Below are positions 1 through 13,121 of a stretch of DNA of 64,000 bases, piece after piece. The stretch's first letter is position 1; each line of letters opens with the position of its first letter. Location of the stretch: positions 558,001 to 622,000 of the forward strand of contig JAYKKI010000064.1 of assembly GCA_039881145.1 (NCBI GenBank). The letters run 5' to 3'. Origin of the DNA: Druceiella hillmani. Its lineage: Eukaryota; Arthropoda; Insecta; Lepidoptera; Hepialidae. The notes under the pieces are model-generated. The model was not told the DNA's origin, did not search any database, and was given only the letters and a program-made list of their open reading frames with translations. Made by a program: the position numbers and the translations under genes.

Positions 1-3000
1 TTGTTAATGAATAATTTGCCTGTTAATTTGAACATTGACTCACCTCTATACTAATGCGATACATCCAAGCCCTTTAATTTAATGTAAAAATGAACTACAA
101 AGCACTTACAGTAAACATAAACAGGGTTTTGGTTTGTTAATAAACGAACTTAGATACGATTCCATTTCATAAATTAATTGCGAATAGGTCAATAATTGAA
201 ACTTTAATATATTATAGTAACTGTGCAACTGATAACTTTTTTAATAAATTTGTGTCTTATAAACATTCTGGTGATCATTTATATTGTCCATGCATCTATA
301 CTTTCAAATGATTTCAGAGTTCTGAAAACTAACAAAATACTCCTCAACTATGCCACGCATATGTTGAGTGGGCATTTGAACGGAACAATAAAAATAAGTT
401 TCATATTAATAGTGCTACAGACAAAATTAAAATTCTTTATAGACATTAGTAGCTCAGAATATTGCTTTATTGTTTTATAATAATTATTTGACAAGTAATT
501 ACATTTCTGAATACGTTGCTTTTAGATATGTGATTCAATTATTTCTTATGCGGGGATTAATATTAATTTTTCTTTAGTTTCGGAGTAGAGGAAGTTTTTT
601 GAATTCATTGCATATATTATTGTTTAATATTAAATAAAATGAATGCGAAAATGACAAACGATGTGAAAAAATGAAATTAAGCACAAAAAAGTTTGAATTT
701 TATTTCACATGTACGAAACATAAATACTTAATTTCTTATTTTTTTCTATTAAATATATGTTGGCAACCAATTTTAATAAATGAGTAACATTGATATACAA
801 TTCCAAATAATTTGGACTATATAATGTTAAAATAAAATCAAATATTACCTGCAATAGTTATATTTATGATATAAAAAAGTATATACTGCAAAACCTATTG
901 AGTAGAGAACAGCAAAAATACTTAAGTATGTAGATATTTATTAAAAGACATAAAGGTAAAACAATCAATACTGAGTAAATACATAATAAAGGATCTGTTG
1001 AGAATCTCAATGTAAGCAATGATTATTACAGACCCAAATGAAGCTTTGAAAATTATAGTGAGATCAAAAAGTAATAAATGTTTGTCAATAAATACCTGCA
1101 GCTTGATCAGCTGGTGGCACATAAATCCATAAGTGAGGGTGGGGCAGTGAAGCGTAGAATGCACGGCGAGGTAGGGGGGAAGGCATGTTAGAGAGTGAGT
1201 AACCTGTACGGTCACACAGGAGTGCACTTTTTATTGCGAGGAGTGGACCTCTCTGAGTGATGTGTTATAATTATGGATAGAACCTTTAATTCCAGGAAAT
1301 ATTATAATGAGTTTGGTTTTGCATTAAGAGGATCCTGGTTTTGCTTATATGATTTTGAAAAGTCAATGGTTTAAAATTATTATTTTCTCTAGTCTAGGAT
1401 AAATATCTAGTCTAGGATAATCTAAAATATATTATCTTTGGTTTCATATTAACACAATTCTTCTTTTTACGACTGTCAACAAAAAGAAACAAATTTGAGT
1501 CTCAAAAAATAAATCAAGGAAATGAAATTAAGACAACTTTGGATTTTTATATTTACTTTCAGTCTATTATAGAAGAAAGCCATAAAAATATAATATCTTA
1601 TAAATTATTAATTGTTACTGGAAGGACAAACATAAAACAGAAACAATTTGAAAAACTAAAACCACAAAAAAATTAAACTGAAAAGTAAAAAGCAAGTAGT
1701 TACAGTAGACTTGTGATTAAGAATCAAATAATTGATCGCGCTCAACTTTCCACCACAATATATTGCATTCACAACAGAGATATTTAAGTTCTTTAATGAA
1801 AATAACTTATGAAAACCAGAGTACATAGTTATTATTAAAATAAATAATATGATAAAAAATCTACGTCAACATTGTTGAAATTAGATAATCACTGATAAAA
1901 CAGTTTGGCATTTCACTTTAACATTATTTAAGTACAAGAAGCTACTTATTGAAGCAGTTGACAGTTTGGTGGCAATTTCAAATGCACAATTTTTTTGGTC
2001 ATAAAACTAGTGAAGTTTTCTACATTAACAGACACATTTATAATGAATGACCTTAACTACAGGCTTGACTCCTCAAATTAGACTATATTCTTGTGACATT
2101 TACGAGTGAAATTTTTGGGTTTGAATAGTTTCTGGAAGAATTAAATATTCCTTTCACATTAAATTTACTTTACGTTTTGGTCTGTGAATATTATTTAAAC
2201 ATGTTTAACATCTATTACACCATATATTCATATTTCATTAATATGCTTAAAAATATTGCTTCGTTCGTGCTTAAGTTTTGAAGATTATAATTATCTGGTA
2301 TCTCAGTGACACTCTTGCAGATGCTGTAGATTGTTAAATATTTATGATTTATTATTAAAATGATGAAATCTTAATAGGACGGCGAGGTTAGGAATGAGTA
2401 GGTTCAGACACCACACAAGCAAATGATCGTATTTAATATTATAATCCGATGCGATGAAGAATATTTAGATTTTACTATGCAACTATGTTGTACATCACAA
2501 GTTAAATAAATGGTTTTCAGTTTTTATTCTGCTAGTGTCTATAATCCTTCCGTTCCAGACCATTCTGCTCAAAATTTACTTTATTTCAAAATGATCTCAT
2601 TTGCATTACAGGTAATGAAAGTTTAGTAAGGTCCTCTCTATTTTAATAAAACAAAACGTAATCCCTCTGACCGTTTCTTTTTGCTGTATTCCTCCAAACT
2701 CCTGCTTCTCTGTCTATTGATCATTATTGCAAACAATGTGTATTGTTACACATTTCTTACAACAAATATTATAAATAATTTTGTAAGAACCTAATAGAAA
2801 ATTGTCACCTAAACGTGCAGCAACATAAATATCATATCTGATACTAACAGAAGAAACTAAAGAAAATAGAAGTATAAACAAAAATACCCAGAAAAAGAAG
2901 AAAAACACATGCCTGCTCGTGCTCATTTTGTTCTAAGAATAAAAAGTACTAATATGAAATAAATTATGGAAGGGACCAAGTAAATTTTACTGGGGAAAGT

Positions 3001-3700
3001 GCAGATTTTATAATTTGTTACCTTTGGAAGTTCTAATAGTAACATTAAAATACATTTACAGTAATTTTACTATTGGATCCAAAAATTAGTCATTAAGTAT
3101 TTTCCTACTTTTTTTTGCAAAAAAATTAAATTTTGAACATGCAAAATTACATCTTTGATCAGACTACCTACTAATTATGATATATTATATGTTAGAAAAT
3201 AACTACACTGTATTTAAATAAGTCTTAATCTCAATCGAAATTAGAATATGCTTTACTGTAATTTAATTGGAAAATAAAACAATTCACAATGGAAAAAACC
3301 CTAATGATCTTTTATCATTACTGTGGACCATACATACACACCATTACTACACTGTAGTCTTTGTGAAGTTGGTGAGAGAAAATTAATGAATAATTTGGAA
3401 ATTCAAAACCATTTTGTCAAATTGACTTGTTAAAAAGAACATGTCATGCAAGTTATTCAACTTATATGATGTATTCTTGAATTAAATTAATGTTCAACTT
3501 TGAACATAATTGTATTTAATAATTAAAAAATAAGTATTAATCTAAAACTTGTAAATCCAATTTCTGAGGCTGAATGCTGGAGACGTTGTAATCACATTTT
3601 TTAGGGCCGTACAAATATAGCATTCATTTCTTAATCTCTATAAGAAATTAATTAAATATTCGCTATTGACATTAATGATACAATTGTTCTATTGAAACAG
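1..3700. other. AT-rich intergenic DNA, no gene recognised
   Basis: I see no supported gene on either strand. The open frames are short (longest about 100 codons) and match no family I know. A small direct repeat lies near 1391-1422. The left edge may cut off a neighbouring locus that cannot be judged here. Confidence 0.6.
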
Positions 3701-3719
3701 CATATGTAATAAGGAAGGT

Positions 3720-4479
3720 TTTTGCATTTTTTAAATCTCAAGGTGCAGAAACCTCCAAAATTAAAGACAACTCATAAAATCTTTGTAGCTAGTATGTTTG
3801 TCTATTCGGCATTTAAAGTACTCTCATTCCGTGAATTTGGTGCAAACAATTATTTAAATGAGACACATAAGTTTGAGATGGTGGTAAAAATATAACAATT
3901 TTGTGGATATCACATAAATTTTTTTATTAATTTTTTTGCATTTTATTGTAAACATGGTGTGTAGACAGAAACCTACTAACATCTGCTTTTACATGTTTAA
4001 TCATGTATAATTTTGTCTTTATAAAGCTTCAACAATAAACTGTTGCCTTTTTCTTTATCTTCTCGTCTTAAGGCTAAAAACTATTACAATTTGGTATTAA
4101 TTTTATACTTATAGCCAACGAAATAAATATTGTTAAAATAATAAATAACAAAAAATTCCGAAATACCAACACTTCACTTTTGAACATCTCTGAAACCTAA
4201 ATTTTGAGGTTACATAATAAACAATGGAAAAATATATTTTTATAAAAATAATTTTAAATATCAGCCATAAATATATAATCAGAAGTTATAAGGAAAATAA
4301 TGCATAAGCATAACCTTTATTAAGTGAAATATTATTCATAATAATATGTAGATCAAAAAAGTAGAAAATTTAAAAATATTGGTATGAATTAACTAGAAAC
4401 ATTAAGAAATTAATGAAATGAGGTTACACCAATAAACAAGTTATAGTAATCACATCATAAATAATTATAAAAATTCAAG
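3720..4479 (-). repeat. Duplicated 3' flank of GrA, matching the GrC 3' flank
   Basis: Read on the minus strand, this stretch downstream of the GrA last exon resembles the stretch downstream of the GrC last exon (about 30820-31200, plus). Good anchors are the block around 4025-4140 (ACAATAAACTG and the AATAAATATTGTTAAAA end) and the block around 3838-3880 (GCAAACAATTATTTAAATG). A third, weaker copy lies at 61650-62100. The duplicated unit therefore extended well past the coding exons. Extent is by eye. Confidence 0.6.
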
Positions 4480-7400
4480 TTATTCACTCGAATGCAAGCC
4501 CATTAACTGAACAATTACAATAATATATGTAATAACGAGATTGAAGAAACTAGGCAGTAATGATACTCGCAGGTCAAAGAGCTGAAACACTGTGAAAGTT
4601 CCACCGTTGCCCCGATGCATGATTTCTTCAAGCTTCGCCAATGAATTATCAAGTGAAGGACCTTAAATAATAGAAATATCATAAACATCGTAAAAAAAAT
4701 AGAGTAGAATATTTGTTTATGCCTACTCAAAAGTACAATCAAATTATGTAAAATGAAAAAATATCCATATAAATCTATAAATATACGAGCCATATGTATA
4801 TGTAAATATGCAAATTAATAAGCATTATAAATTTGAACAATTTCAATGAAACATTTATTGCCACGCAGCTTACTGTTTCAATTTGAGTAGGAGAGCAATA
4901 TGCATAACACTGCAGGAAAATAATCTGACTGCATTCAAGTCAGACTATTTTCTTCAAATTTTGCTGTTTAATGTACATAGCTGGCTAAATTAAAATAGAT
5001 AAATACTCAAACAATATGTAGAGTTAATATGTCACTTTCCAAAAATTAGAATCCAGATTGTGTAAAGTTAATGTTTTCTTTGTGCAGTAGTTTTTATATC
5101 TCAAAAGCTGATATTCGAAAAATTAAATAAACGATGCAATTGTTGATTGATTTTTGAAAATATACAAAATGTTATTTTTCACTTCTAATGTTGAATGTAA
5201 TAATTTTTTTTCTATAAATCCCATTATGTGGTTTTCACTAAATAACTTTAATGTTTAATATAATCAATTTTATGAATTGTTTACAGTAGAAATAATAAAC
5301 GACCTTCCAGGCGCAGTGACAAAAACAATTTACTAATTTGGGCTTAAATAAAAATATCAGTTAGATTAACTTGTCACGGAATTGTGACAAAACTATATTT
5401 TTTGGATTTATAAAACTTTATAAATAATATTTAATTAATAACTAACAAATCAAAATGTTGGCTGTGCTTGAGGCAGAGGTGGGCAAAGAAGTCAACTCAG
5501 AGGAGAACCAAGGTGATTCAATCTCCTGGTCATTTCGATATCAGACTCATATTTCAATTAGACAAGCATCAATGCCTGGATAGGTATAAATAAAGGACAC
5601 ACACACATATATATATATGTGTGTGTGTGTGTGTGTATGTGTACAAACAGGCAAACACAAAGGAATTTCTTAAAATTGAATAGGGTCAAGTTGGCTTCTT
5701 TGCTGGCTGAAGTTAAGTATAACATGAAATATTTATGTATACAATATAGAAAAGTTGATATTATTCTCCAAGTAAACAAAATTACTGTGACTTCTCCCAA
5801 TAAGCAAATATTACCATTAGTACGGAACAATCCACACTACGATGGTAGTTATAAGAAAGGTTCGAAAATAAATAATAGCAGTTAGGAGAGTGTCCCAGTC
5901 AATTTCTCTCTCGGCTTTTTTACACTGTAGCTTTATTTTGTAGACACTAATTTACACATTTTTCAAAAGATTATTTTATTCTCTTTATATTCGTATTACA
6001 ATTTATGTGACTTGGAATAGTTTTGTTTATGAGATTTTAGTTTTTTTAAGGTTATTGTTGATACACAACATTCTTTTAAGTAATTGAGATAAGTTTTTCT
6101 GTTTATTTATCAAACCAGATTGAGTTGTTTAATTTCACCAGTGGACACATGTATTTAAAATAGCACAGGGTTACTTTACTAAAATTCTGTACACGTTAAA
6201 TTTAATTGACTTGTATCTGCTTTGATTTAGTGTCACGTGGAGCAGCGAGGGTCTGTCGTTTAATGTTTAAAAGAAAAGCAGTGTATAGTGAGTTTATTGT
6301 GAAACATATTACTCCTCTTTTGACTTCACTTTAATTGAACACAAATTAAATATTTTGGTTTTACCATTTATTTTTAAATGGACAATGTGATCGCAAAAAT
6401 TTATGCATTTAGTGAGTACGTGTTAATTAATAGGGATGATGCTCTATAAGCGAGTAGCTATGTTACTCACTTTGTATATTTTTATACAGCCACGGATGTA
6501 GCACTTATTAATTTCATCTGATCTGGCTGATTTGTTCACAATGAGCATCATTTAAGTCCCCAATGTGATTATTTGTAATTGCTATTCTCTTTATGCAGGC
6601 AATTGTTTGATTGGTTCATGAGATTAAGTAATTGAAAAATAAATATTATTTTATTACTGGTCAGAATAAGTTTATCTGCCACTGGGGCTATACCTGCTTG
6701 ATTATAAATAAATTTATGCAGATAGATTGTCCATATATCTTATGATTTGTCCATATATGGATTGTATGGTAGCCTACCTATTCAAAATTACATTAAATCA
6801 TGTCACATATTCGCTTACCACTTAAACAAAGTTTTTTGTTTGTTTGTTTGCATTATCAAAAAAGGGATAAAATAAAAAAATATATGTTTTGTGGAGAATC
6901 ATAAACGCAAGTCCCAAGCTTCATAAGACTAACTGGTATCGAAAAGCGAAAGACAACTTCTGTGCATAAACGAAACTCAAATAATTCAATTGTTTGAAAT
7001 GCGGATGAATACAAGAAGAAACAAGCATACACACATTTTCACATTCATATGTTAGATAAAATTATTAAATTAGTAAAAAAATGAAGTTCAGTAAGAATCA
7101 TTTACAAATTCGAACCTAGATAACAGAGGTGATGAATGCTAATAATACAATTTAAAATTATTGTTTTAAATGTAATTAAGTAAATACTTACACATTTGAG
7201 GTGATAGTCTCAGTTTTGTTATAATTACTTTTAGTTTGCGAAATTCCAGAACCAACATCTCACTGAAGGTACATACAACGGTTAGGACAGCAGCACAAAT
7301 TATCAGCCATAAAATAAGTTGACACTATAAGCTGAAGTACCTGAAGTAAAAATTAAGCAATTAGATGAACAAAAAAAACATCCCCAAATATTACATTTAT

Positions 7401-8185
7401 CTCAAATTATTCCAATGTACCTGCAATTTAAACATTTTGTTGAGTGTACTGCATATTCCATTTACTATAATTAACATGTTTGGTAAAATCGATATGCACA
7501 TAGGATTTTCCGAAATATCAAAATAGCTAGTCCCATATAATTCATGCCAGTCTGTCATTTTGGGTAATACTAAATGATTTGCATTATTATGAAATATTTC
7601 TTGGTTCATACGTCCCAGGTAATCGTTTACCGCTTTTAACATTTTGATAATAGTGAACGTAAGTAAACACAATAGAAACAGTTCCAGTCTGTTAGTAAAT
7701 GTACCGAAATATGTGATTATGGAGAAAATGCTCTGCTTTTCAAGGCTGTCAACGATGAAAGACGGTAAGTGACTTGCAAGTATAATAAATGTGCCCAATA
7801 GCGTCATGATTTTTAATTTCTTGAAGCATTTTATTTTAAACAATTTACTATAATAAACAGAAATGTCATCAAATTGTCGTAAGCAATCAGCAAATAGATT
7901 TTTTTGCCAAAATATATCAATTGACAAAAGAAATATTAAAGTGACGAGGTTACATATTTGGAAAAGCCACTCCACTATATTGTTTTCAATGCGGTGAGAC
8001 CATATGCCTGTACCAGTACCCAAGATTACGAGAAAAATTATTATGAAACTGTAAATTTTCTTGAAAATTGTTTTTATTAATGTTATTCTTTCTTCTTCTA
8101 ACTTATTTGGAAATCGATTGACTCCTAGAATAGACTGCAATGCAACTAGAAAGTGGTTTGACTCTTTTAAACTGTAACACAACAT
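4480..8185 (-). pseudogene. GrA: gustatory receptor gene with exon 2/exon 3 fusion deletion
   Basis: Insect gustatory receptor (7tm_7) locus; such proteins are ligand-gated membrane channels of taste neurons. Exon 1 is 8185-7421 (255 codons, intact, several hydrophobic segments, ending in KMFKLQ before a GT donor). The last exon is 4661-4480 (ends TAA) and carries ITYIIVIVQL, a version of the family TYhhhhhQF motif. Between them a single exon, 7340-7192, begins like exon 2 of GrC (GTACTTCAGCTT) and after about 23 bases continues as GrC exon 3 (ILWLIICAAVLTVV). The rest of exon 2, the intron and the start of exon 3 are gone, and the join is out of frame. A second AG at 7326-7325 would start an exon at 7324 in frame, giving about 359 aa without the exon 2 (TM5) segment. 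Intron 3 spans 7191-4662. Paralogue of GrC in inverted orientation. Family certain; functional state uncertain, probably a pseudogene. Confidence 0.85.
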
Positions 8186-8705
8186 TTTTCACTGAATTAA
8201 CTGTTTCTTCTACTGAATACCAACAGACAATGAGAACCACCATTGGTAATGTAACCTATTTATATAAATGAAATGGCTTGGTCTACTTTGGAAAGGTAAA
8301 GAAGACAATTTGTCATCCTATAATAAAATGATTATCTATTATTGATTTTTTCCGTTTCGTCTGAAAGTATTTCTATTATTAGACTAGGCCATATGTAAAA
8401 GTTATGACCTTGTAATTTGTGAGTATTGTGAAGCTCTAAGTTTTCTTTTTCGCTTTTATCATGATTATATTTAGATATTATTGCTTAAAGTGAAGCTAGT
8501 ATCTTTGATTTCTATAAATAGCCATCAATTGTAGGTAAAAATCGATTAACCCATTTATTTATTTAACAAATATGTTAGTGTATTTAATTCAGTATCTTGC
8601 AAAATAACGTCGAAGTAATGATACCAATAATACAAGTAATTACACTAATTATTGGGTGCAGTACATATATATGAATCAACTTGATTCCACATCTAATACC
8701 ATGCA
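8186..8705 (-). promoter_or_regulatory. Putative GrA promoter region
   Basis: This region upstream of GrA (minus) resembles the region upstream of GrC (about 26590-26817, plus) and the right arm of the 24.3-24.8 kb palindrome. On the minus strand a TATATAAATAGG box (TATATAAA at 8266-8259) begins 81 bases before the ATG, the same distance as in GrC. Shared blocks include a stretch rich in TCTGAAAGTATTT (about 8360-8375, plus text). Function is inferred from conservation and position only. Confidence 0.5.
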
Positions 8706-10734
8706 CACTTAAATATTCACAATGGAATTATGTTCTATGTTGAGACATCGGGAGGACAATGCAAGCAGTATCAAACCTATAAAGGAATGAGAGGATAATT
8801 AAGAGCATGATATAATTATAATGTGAAATAACAATGCAGAAGAAGGAGACAGCAGGGTGGCAATATGTTGGTAGAAATATATTTCCCGTTACCCATCATC
8901 TTACATGTACTTTATGAGTCATTCCTATACATTGAGAAGTATTTCCGATATAAAGAGTAAGTTAAATTGGGTGGAATTTTTTGTATATTTACACATCAAT
9001 TACTGGAGGGGGTTGTTCATATTATACATTGTGTGACTACTTCGGGGTGCAATTTTTTCAATTTAATTTCAAGTGAGATATTGACCAATGAAAAGGTCAA
9101 TATTTTACTGCAAATGCGAACAGAATCACCAACCCATTATCCACTAGCTGGCGTGTATCAGTTATGTACAATTTATGAATAACTAGAATTCTGCCACACC
9201 GAACCTAGAAACAAAAAAATTAATTAAAATTCTGCTGCTTAGTCCACTTGTCGGTCAATTAAAGACCTGCATTCCATGTGTCTAGTGGTATGAATACATC
9301 AATTGATTTGACAAAAGTCGCCACATACAGGTAGTTGTTAAATGAATAAAATAATGGCGATGGCAGGCGCCAGTCAATAAGATAAATTTCATAGAGTTAA
9401 AGATTATCTACATTATTTGCATCGTTAATGAAAATCTGATAATGGGAAACAATGTACGAGGGACATATACAATAATAATTACATTTCAATTATCTGAAAA
9501 TTAATTTTGAATTGGCACGAAAAAATTTCACTAAAATGATTTCCTTATTTCTATGAAGTAATACAGAGCCATCTAGGTAATTTCTAATGGAAATTCAATT
9601 GGTTTTTCACTTAAATAAACGATTCCTTTTAAAATACACTTGGTTTCTTTTTTACTTTGTTTAGTGTTAAGTGTTGATTCGAGACAATCTTCAAAAAAAT
9701 ATTAAAAAATGATCTTAAAATAGCTTATTTTTAAAATATTGAAATTTAGGGGAAATAAGATCAGACCTAATAAAAGCGAAAAATAATAATCCTCACCAAT
9801 TTTGTAATTAAATTTTTTGGTTGGTGCAACACATAAAAAATTATATAAAGGTTTGTAGAAATGTAGGTTTAAAAGAACATTTAATTATATACAGAGTTTC
9901 TAAGAAAATAGCAAGAAAATATTCTTAAGTTCTGCTAATTGGTTCTGGTGCTTGTTTTTTCATTAAATACTCAGCTACTTGCAGTCTTCATATTTTAACA
10001 CAATCCTAATTATAAAATATTTCATTATACAATTCCGTACTTTCATTATACAATCCCATAATTTTTTTACTTAAGTTACTATTTTTTGTTTTGCAACTAA
10101 AAAATTAATAAGGATCAGCTCCATGAATATTATAATGGTACTTCGGTTGGAAAACAATTTTTAACATGAATCATGTAAAAGTCAAAAATCATTCATTTTG
10201 ATTATCATTACCTTCCTTGAAACAACCAATAGATGGCCTTAGTGGTATTTCAAATTACGTTAATTATGTATCAAGACAAAAAACATATTAAAGAGGATCT
10301 AGATACAAAGCTTAAAGTTTATACAGATTAGGTAATGAATAATAGCTAGTGTATGATACATAGATATGGACAATTAGTTTTCCAGTGTCTCATTGGCCGA
10401 AGAATTTCTTGGCGTACCTAACCTACTTATTGTCGGTACTATAAGAGCTAACAAGATGGAGATATTCATTGAAAAAAAACCTGAAAAATTTATTTTGGAA
10501 TTTGCTTATAAGGTTCACATTCTATGGTTCATTACTATCCCAACAAAAAAAATGTAATTGTCGTTAGCAATGCGCTATATGTAGAGCTGGTGAACATGAA
10601 ATTTTAACAAGTGCTGTTTATTGTTAGTAATGTTGTTTAAACCTTACCTAGGAAACAATAATTAAAGAGATGGATATAAACATAAGTTAATGGGCATACT
10701 ACAGAAGAAAAATATCCAATATTCTGGTTTGTTT
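8706..10734. other. Intergenic, no gene recognised
   Basis: No supported coding region. The frame at 8967-9182 (+) is short, has no recognisable domain, and is treated as chance. The rest is AT-rich with stop codons throughout. Confidence 0.55.
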
Positions 10735-11432
10735 TTCATGTTAGGCACACGAGAGTTTCCTTAAGGTGATAAACTATAGAAAGTTTACCCAAAAGACAAT
10801 TAATAAGTAAAGTATGTTTCACCTAGCTCTTGTAAATACCCAATAAAACACTTGTGCTGATTTTCAATTGGAACATCAATATTTTCCAAGAATCAATATG
10901 GGTAACAGATAACGCATATAAGCAATTTTTTGAGAAACTATAAATGTTGAAACTTCATATTTATTGACCTTCTTATAACCCGTCATATTCTTTATGCTGC
11001 TTTTGATTTTGTGGTGGGAGGAATAAGAGAAGGTTTGAACATGTTCATTTATACAGTTTACAACATTATTGCTTTCATTATTTTTTATTAAACAATAATC
11101 GTTTTGTTTTATATTATTTAGTAAAGCAAATCATGTGGAAGTTTTGAATGTTTCTTACAATTTAATAATGAACTAACCATGGTCACACCAGTGAAGGTCT
11201 TTTTACATTTGTATTGCATATAAACGGAAATTCAATTTATTTATTTATGTTTCAATTTCAGATTTGTATTGGACATTTAAACAAAAGTATCAAAATAATA
11301 TTTTAACTTTAGATGACCATTTCAAAAAATATTTATATAAATATTATTGAGATTTAACTTATAATTTTATTTTTCAGCTATTCACATAACTCAGTCCCGT
11401 ATGCTTTTATTAATGTTTTAAAATACAATTTT
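10735..11432 (+). pseudogene. GrD-like gustatory receptor relic (promoter, exon 1 and exon 2 remnants)
   Basis: This matches GrD by nucleotide blocks in the same order. The upstream blocks (GATAAACTA, TTTACCCAA, CACTTGTGCTG) lead to an ATG at 10904 in the context CAATATGG, as in GrD at 42820. After that the frame is full of stops. A late exon 1 block (TTTATATTATTTAGTA then TGTGGAAGTTTTGAATGTTTC) aligns with GrD around 43342-43395. The stretch TTTACATTTGTATTGC aligns with GrD around 43481-43496. The exon 1 end survives as TTTCAG at 11261, but the donor GT reads AT. A TTTTTCAG acceptor at 11377 precedes an exon 2 remnant (11378-11431), also internally deleted. No convincing exon 3 or 4 was found. 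This is an old, dead copy. Confidence 0.7.
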
Positions 11433-13121
11433 GGATTGATAAGATCTAAATTATAATCTTAGCTTAACTTACATTGTAAGGAAACTAGCCATTGTAAGAA
11501 AACTAAGCCTGTCTCTGTATTAGTAATCACTAATAAATAAGTGATAGCTTACAGTTTCGTCGTGTTTATTTCATGAATAGACAGATATCTCTAACAAGAC
11601 CTATAAGGGTGATTTTCATTTCGAGTGTTCCTCAACTAAATTTGTTCAAAAATGTTTTCGTGTTTGTGGTGGGTAGCGGGTGAAGGAATAAGTCTCGATG
11701 AAGCTCAAAAGTGTATAGTTTGTTAAAAAAGAGGGTTTGAAATAAAATGGTGCACACATTTATGACAATTCATATTGTGTCATTTGCTGTGCTATGTGTG
11801 TGACTGTGTTCCATGTTTGTGTAATGTGTAATAAAAGAAAGAAATACTTAACTTCTCATGACTTCTTTAATAAAAACAGGTTAAACATTCTAAAATTAAC
11901 TTTTACAATACTTTCCTGTAGGTAAGTATTCACTTACTTATTCTATATGAGATCTGATATTCTTTTTGAGGAAATTTTTACTTCAAACTTAAATGTAAAC
12001 TGTAAAAGTAAAATTTAAATACTTGACCAAGCAAAATTCTTTGCAATTTTTTATACCGCTATTGACAATACTTGACCCACGAAACACAATGGTTCTTTCT
12101 TCATTTGAACCTGACTAATGTCCGAAATCCTTCCTTAATTTTATAGAGGTTATTTTCACTAAACCACCTCTTCTCGACAATATGATTCTCTTCTGGTTCC
12201 AGCAACCTTTTCCCTTCTGACTTTTTTTATCCTTTATTTTCTTTACTAGGTCTCAACATCACTCCAAGCCTTACCAAATGTGGTAAGATTCAAATACAGA
12301 TTTTTCATATCCATTTTTTCATATTGATTTTTCATATGGAAAGTTAGTGAATCGTTCAAATTTTACGACTTACTGAAACAAAATATCCGTATAAGCAACT
12401 ATTAAGTTTTTTCTAGCTTGAATCCCATAGGGCACTCTTTGTTAGAAAAATATTTTGGAGGGTGTCTGAAAGGAAAACTGAAGGTGTATCTCTTTTGAAT
12501 TTTGAGAATATAATTGCAAAGCATTTGTTAAAACATGTGGTATCTTTTTTCTATAAATGGGCATTGGATGCCAGTTGAATTATGTTTTTATTATAATTCA
12601 GTAAATAAAAATTAAAACCATATATTTATGTAGAATTTTATTTCTCAAAGACAGAAAACATTTTTGGACAAATCTCTCAGTGAAACGTAAATATAATGTA
12701 TTTATGTGCTATAGTCATTGATTTACTGTCTGTATTCTTATTCAATTTTGCAATACAAATATTAGCTGCAAAAGTGCCCACACATTTTATTACAATTAAT
12801 GTTACTCTTTACAACCAACACATACAACTGAATTACATTAAAAGAGAATATGAAACATATTAGTATGAACAAAGAAAGTAAATCAATACTTAATTGTGAA
12901 AGTATTTTTATTTTAACTAAAATGCCTTTTCATAATTTGGTAATTACTGTTTACTTGACATATTTAGGTGATGAAGCGTTTTAGATCATGAATTATAGGT
13001 AATGGACTGCATATTGATTTATTTCTTTTATAAACACAAATCATTTCTCTTTATGTACATTATAAGAAACATTTCACACGTAAACTGCTATACGGATGAA
13101 CAAAACACATGGTATTTCAAT
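11433..13121. other. Intergenic, upstream of GrB
   Basis: No supported gene. A weak resemblance to GR exon 3 around 11770-11840 was not strong enough to annotate. The last part should hold the GrB promoter, but I see no clear TATA box at a typical distance. Confidence 0.5.

Noticed and set aside
223..480. 85-codon hydrophobic frame near the left edge
   Set aside because: Could be part of a truncated membrane protein gene, but no motif or splice evidence supports this.
5558..5885. Overlapping frames on both strands over a CA/TA/TG microsatellite
   Set aside because: The microsatellite (5597-5642) creates the frames; no domain or splice evidence.
11770..11840. Possible exon 3 remnant of the GrD-like relic
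   Set aside because: Only scattered matches (GTGTCATTTGCTGTGC); too weak in this composition to annotate.
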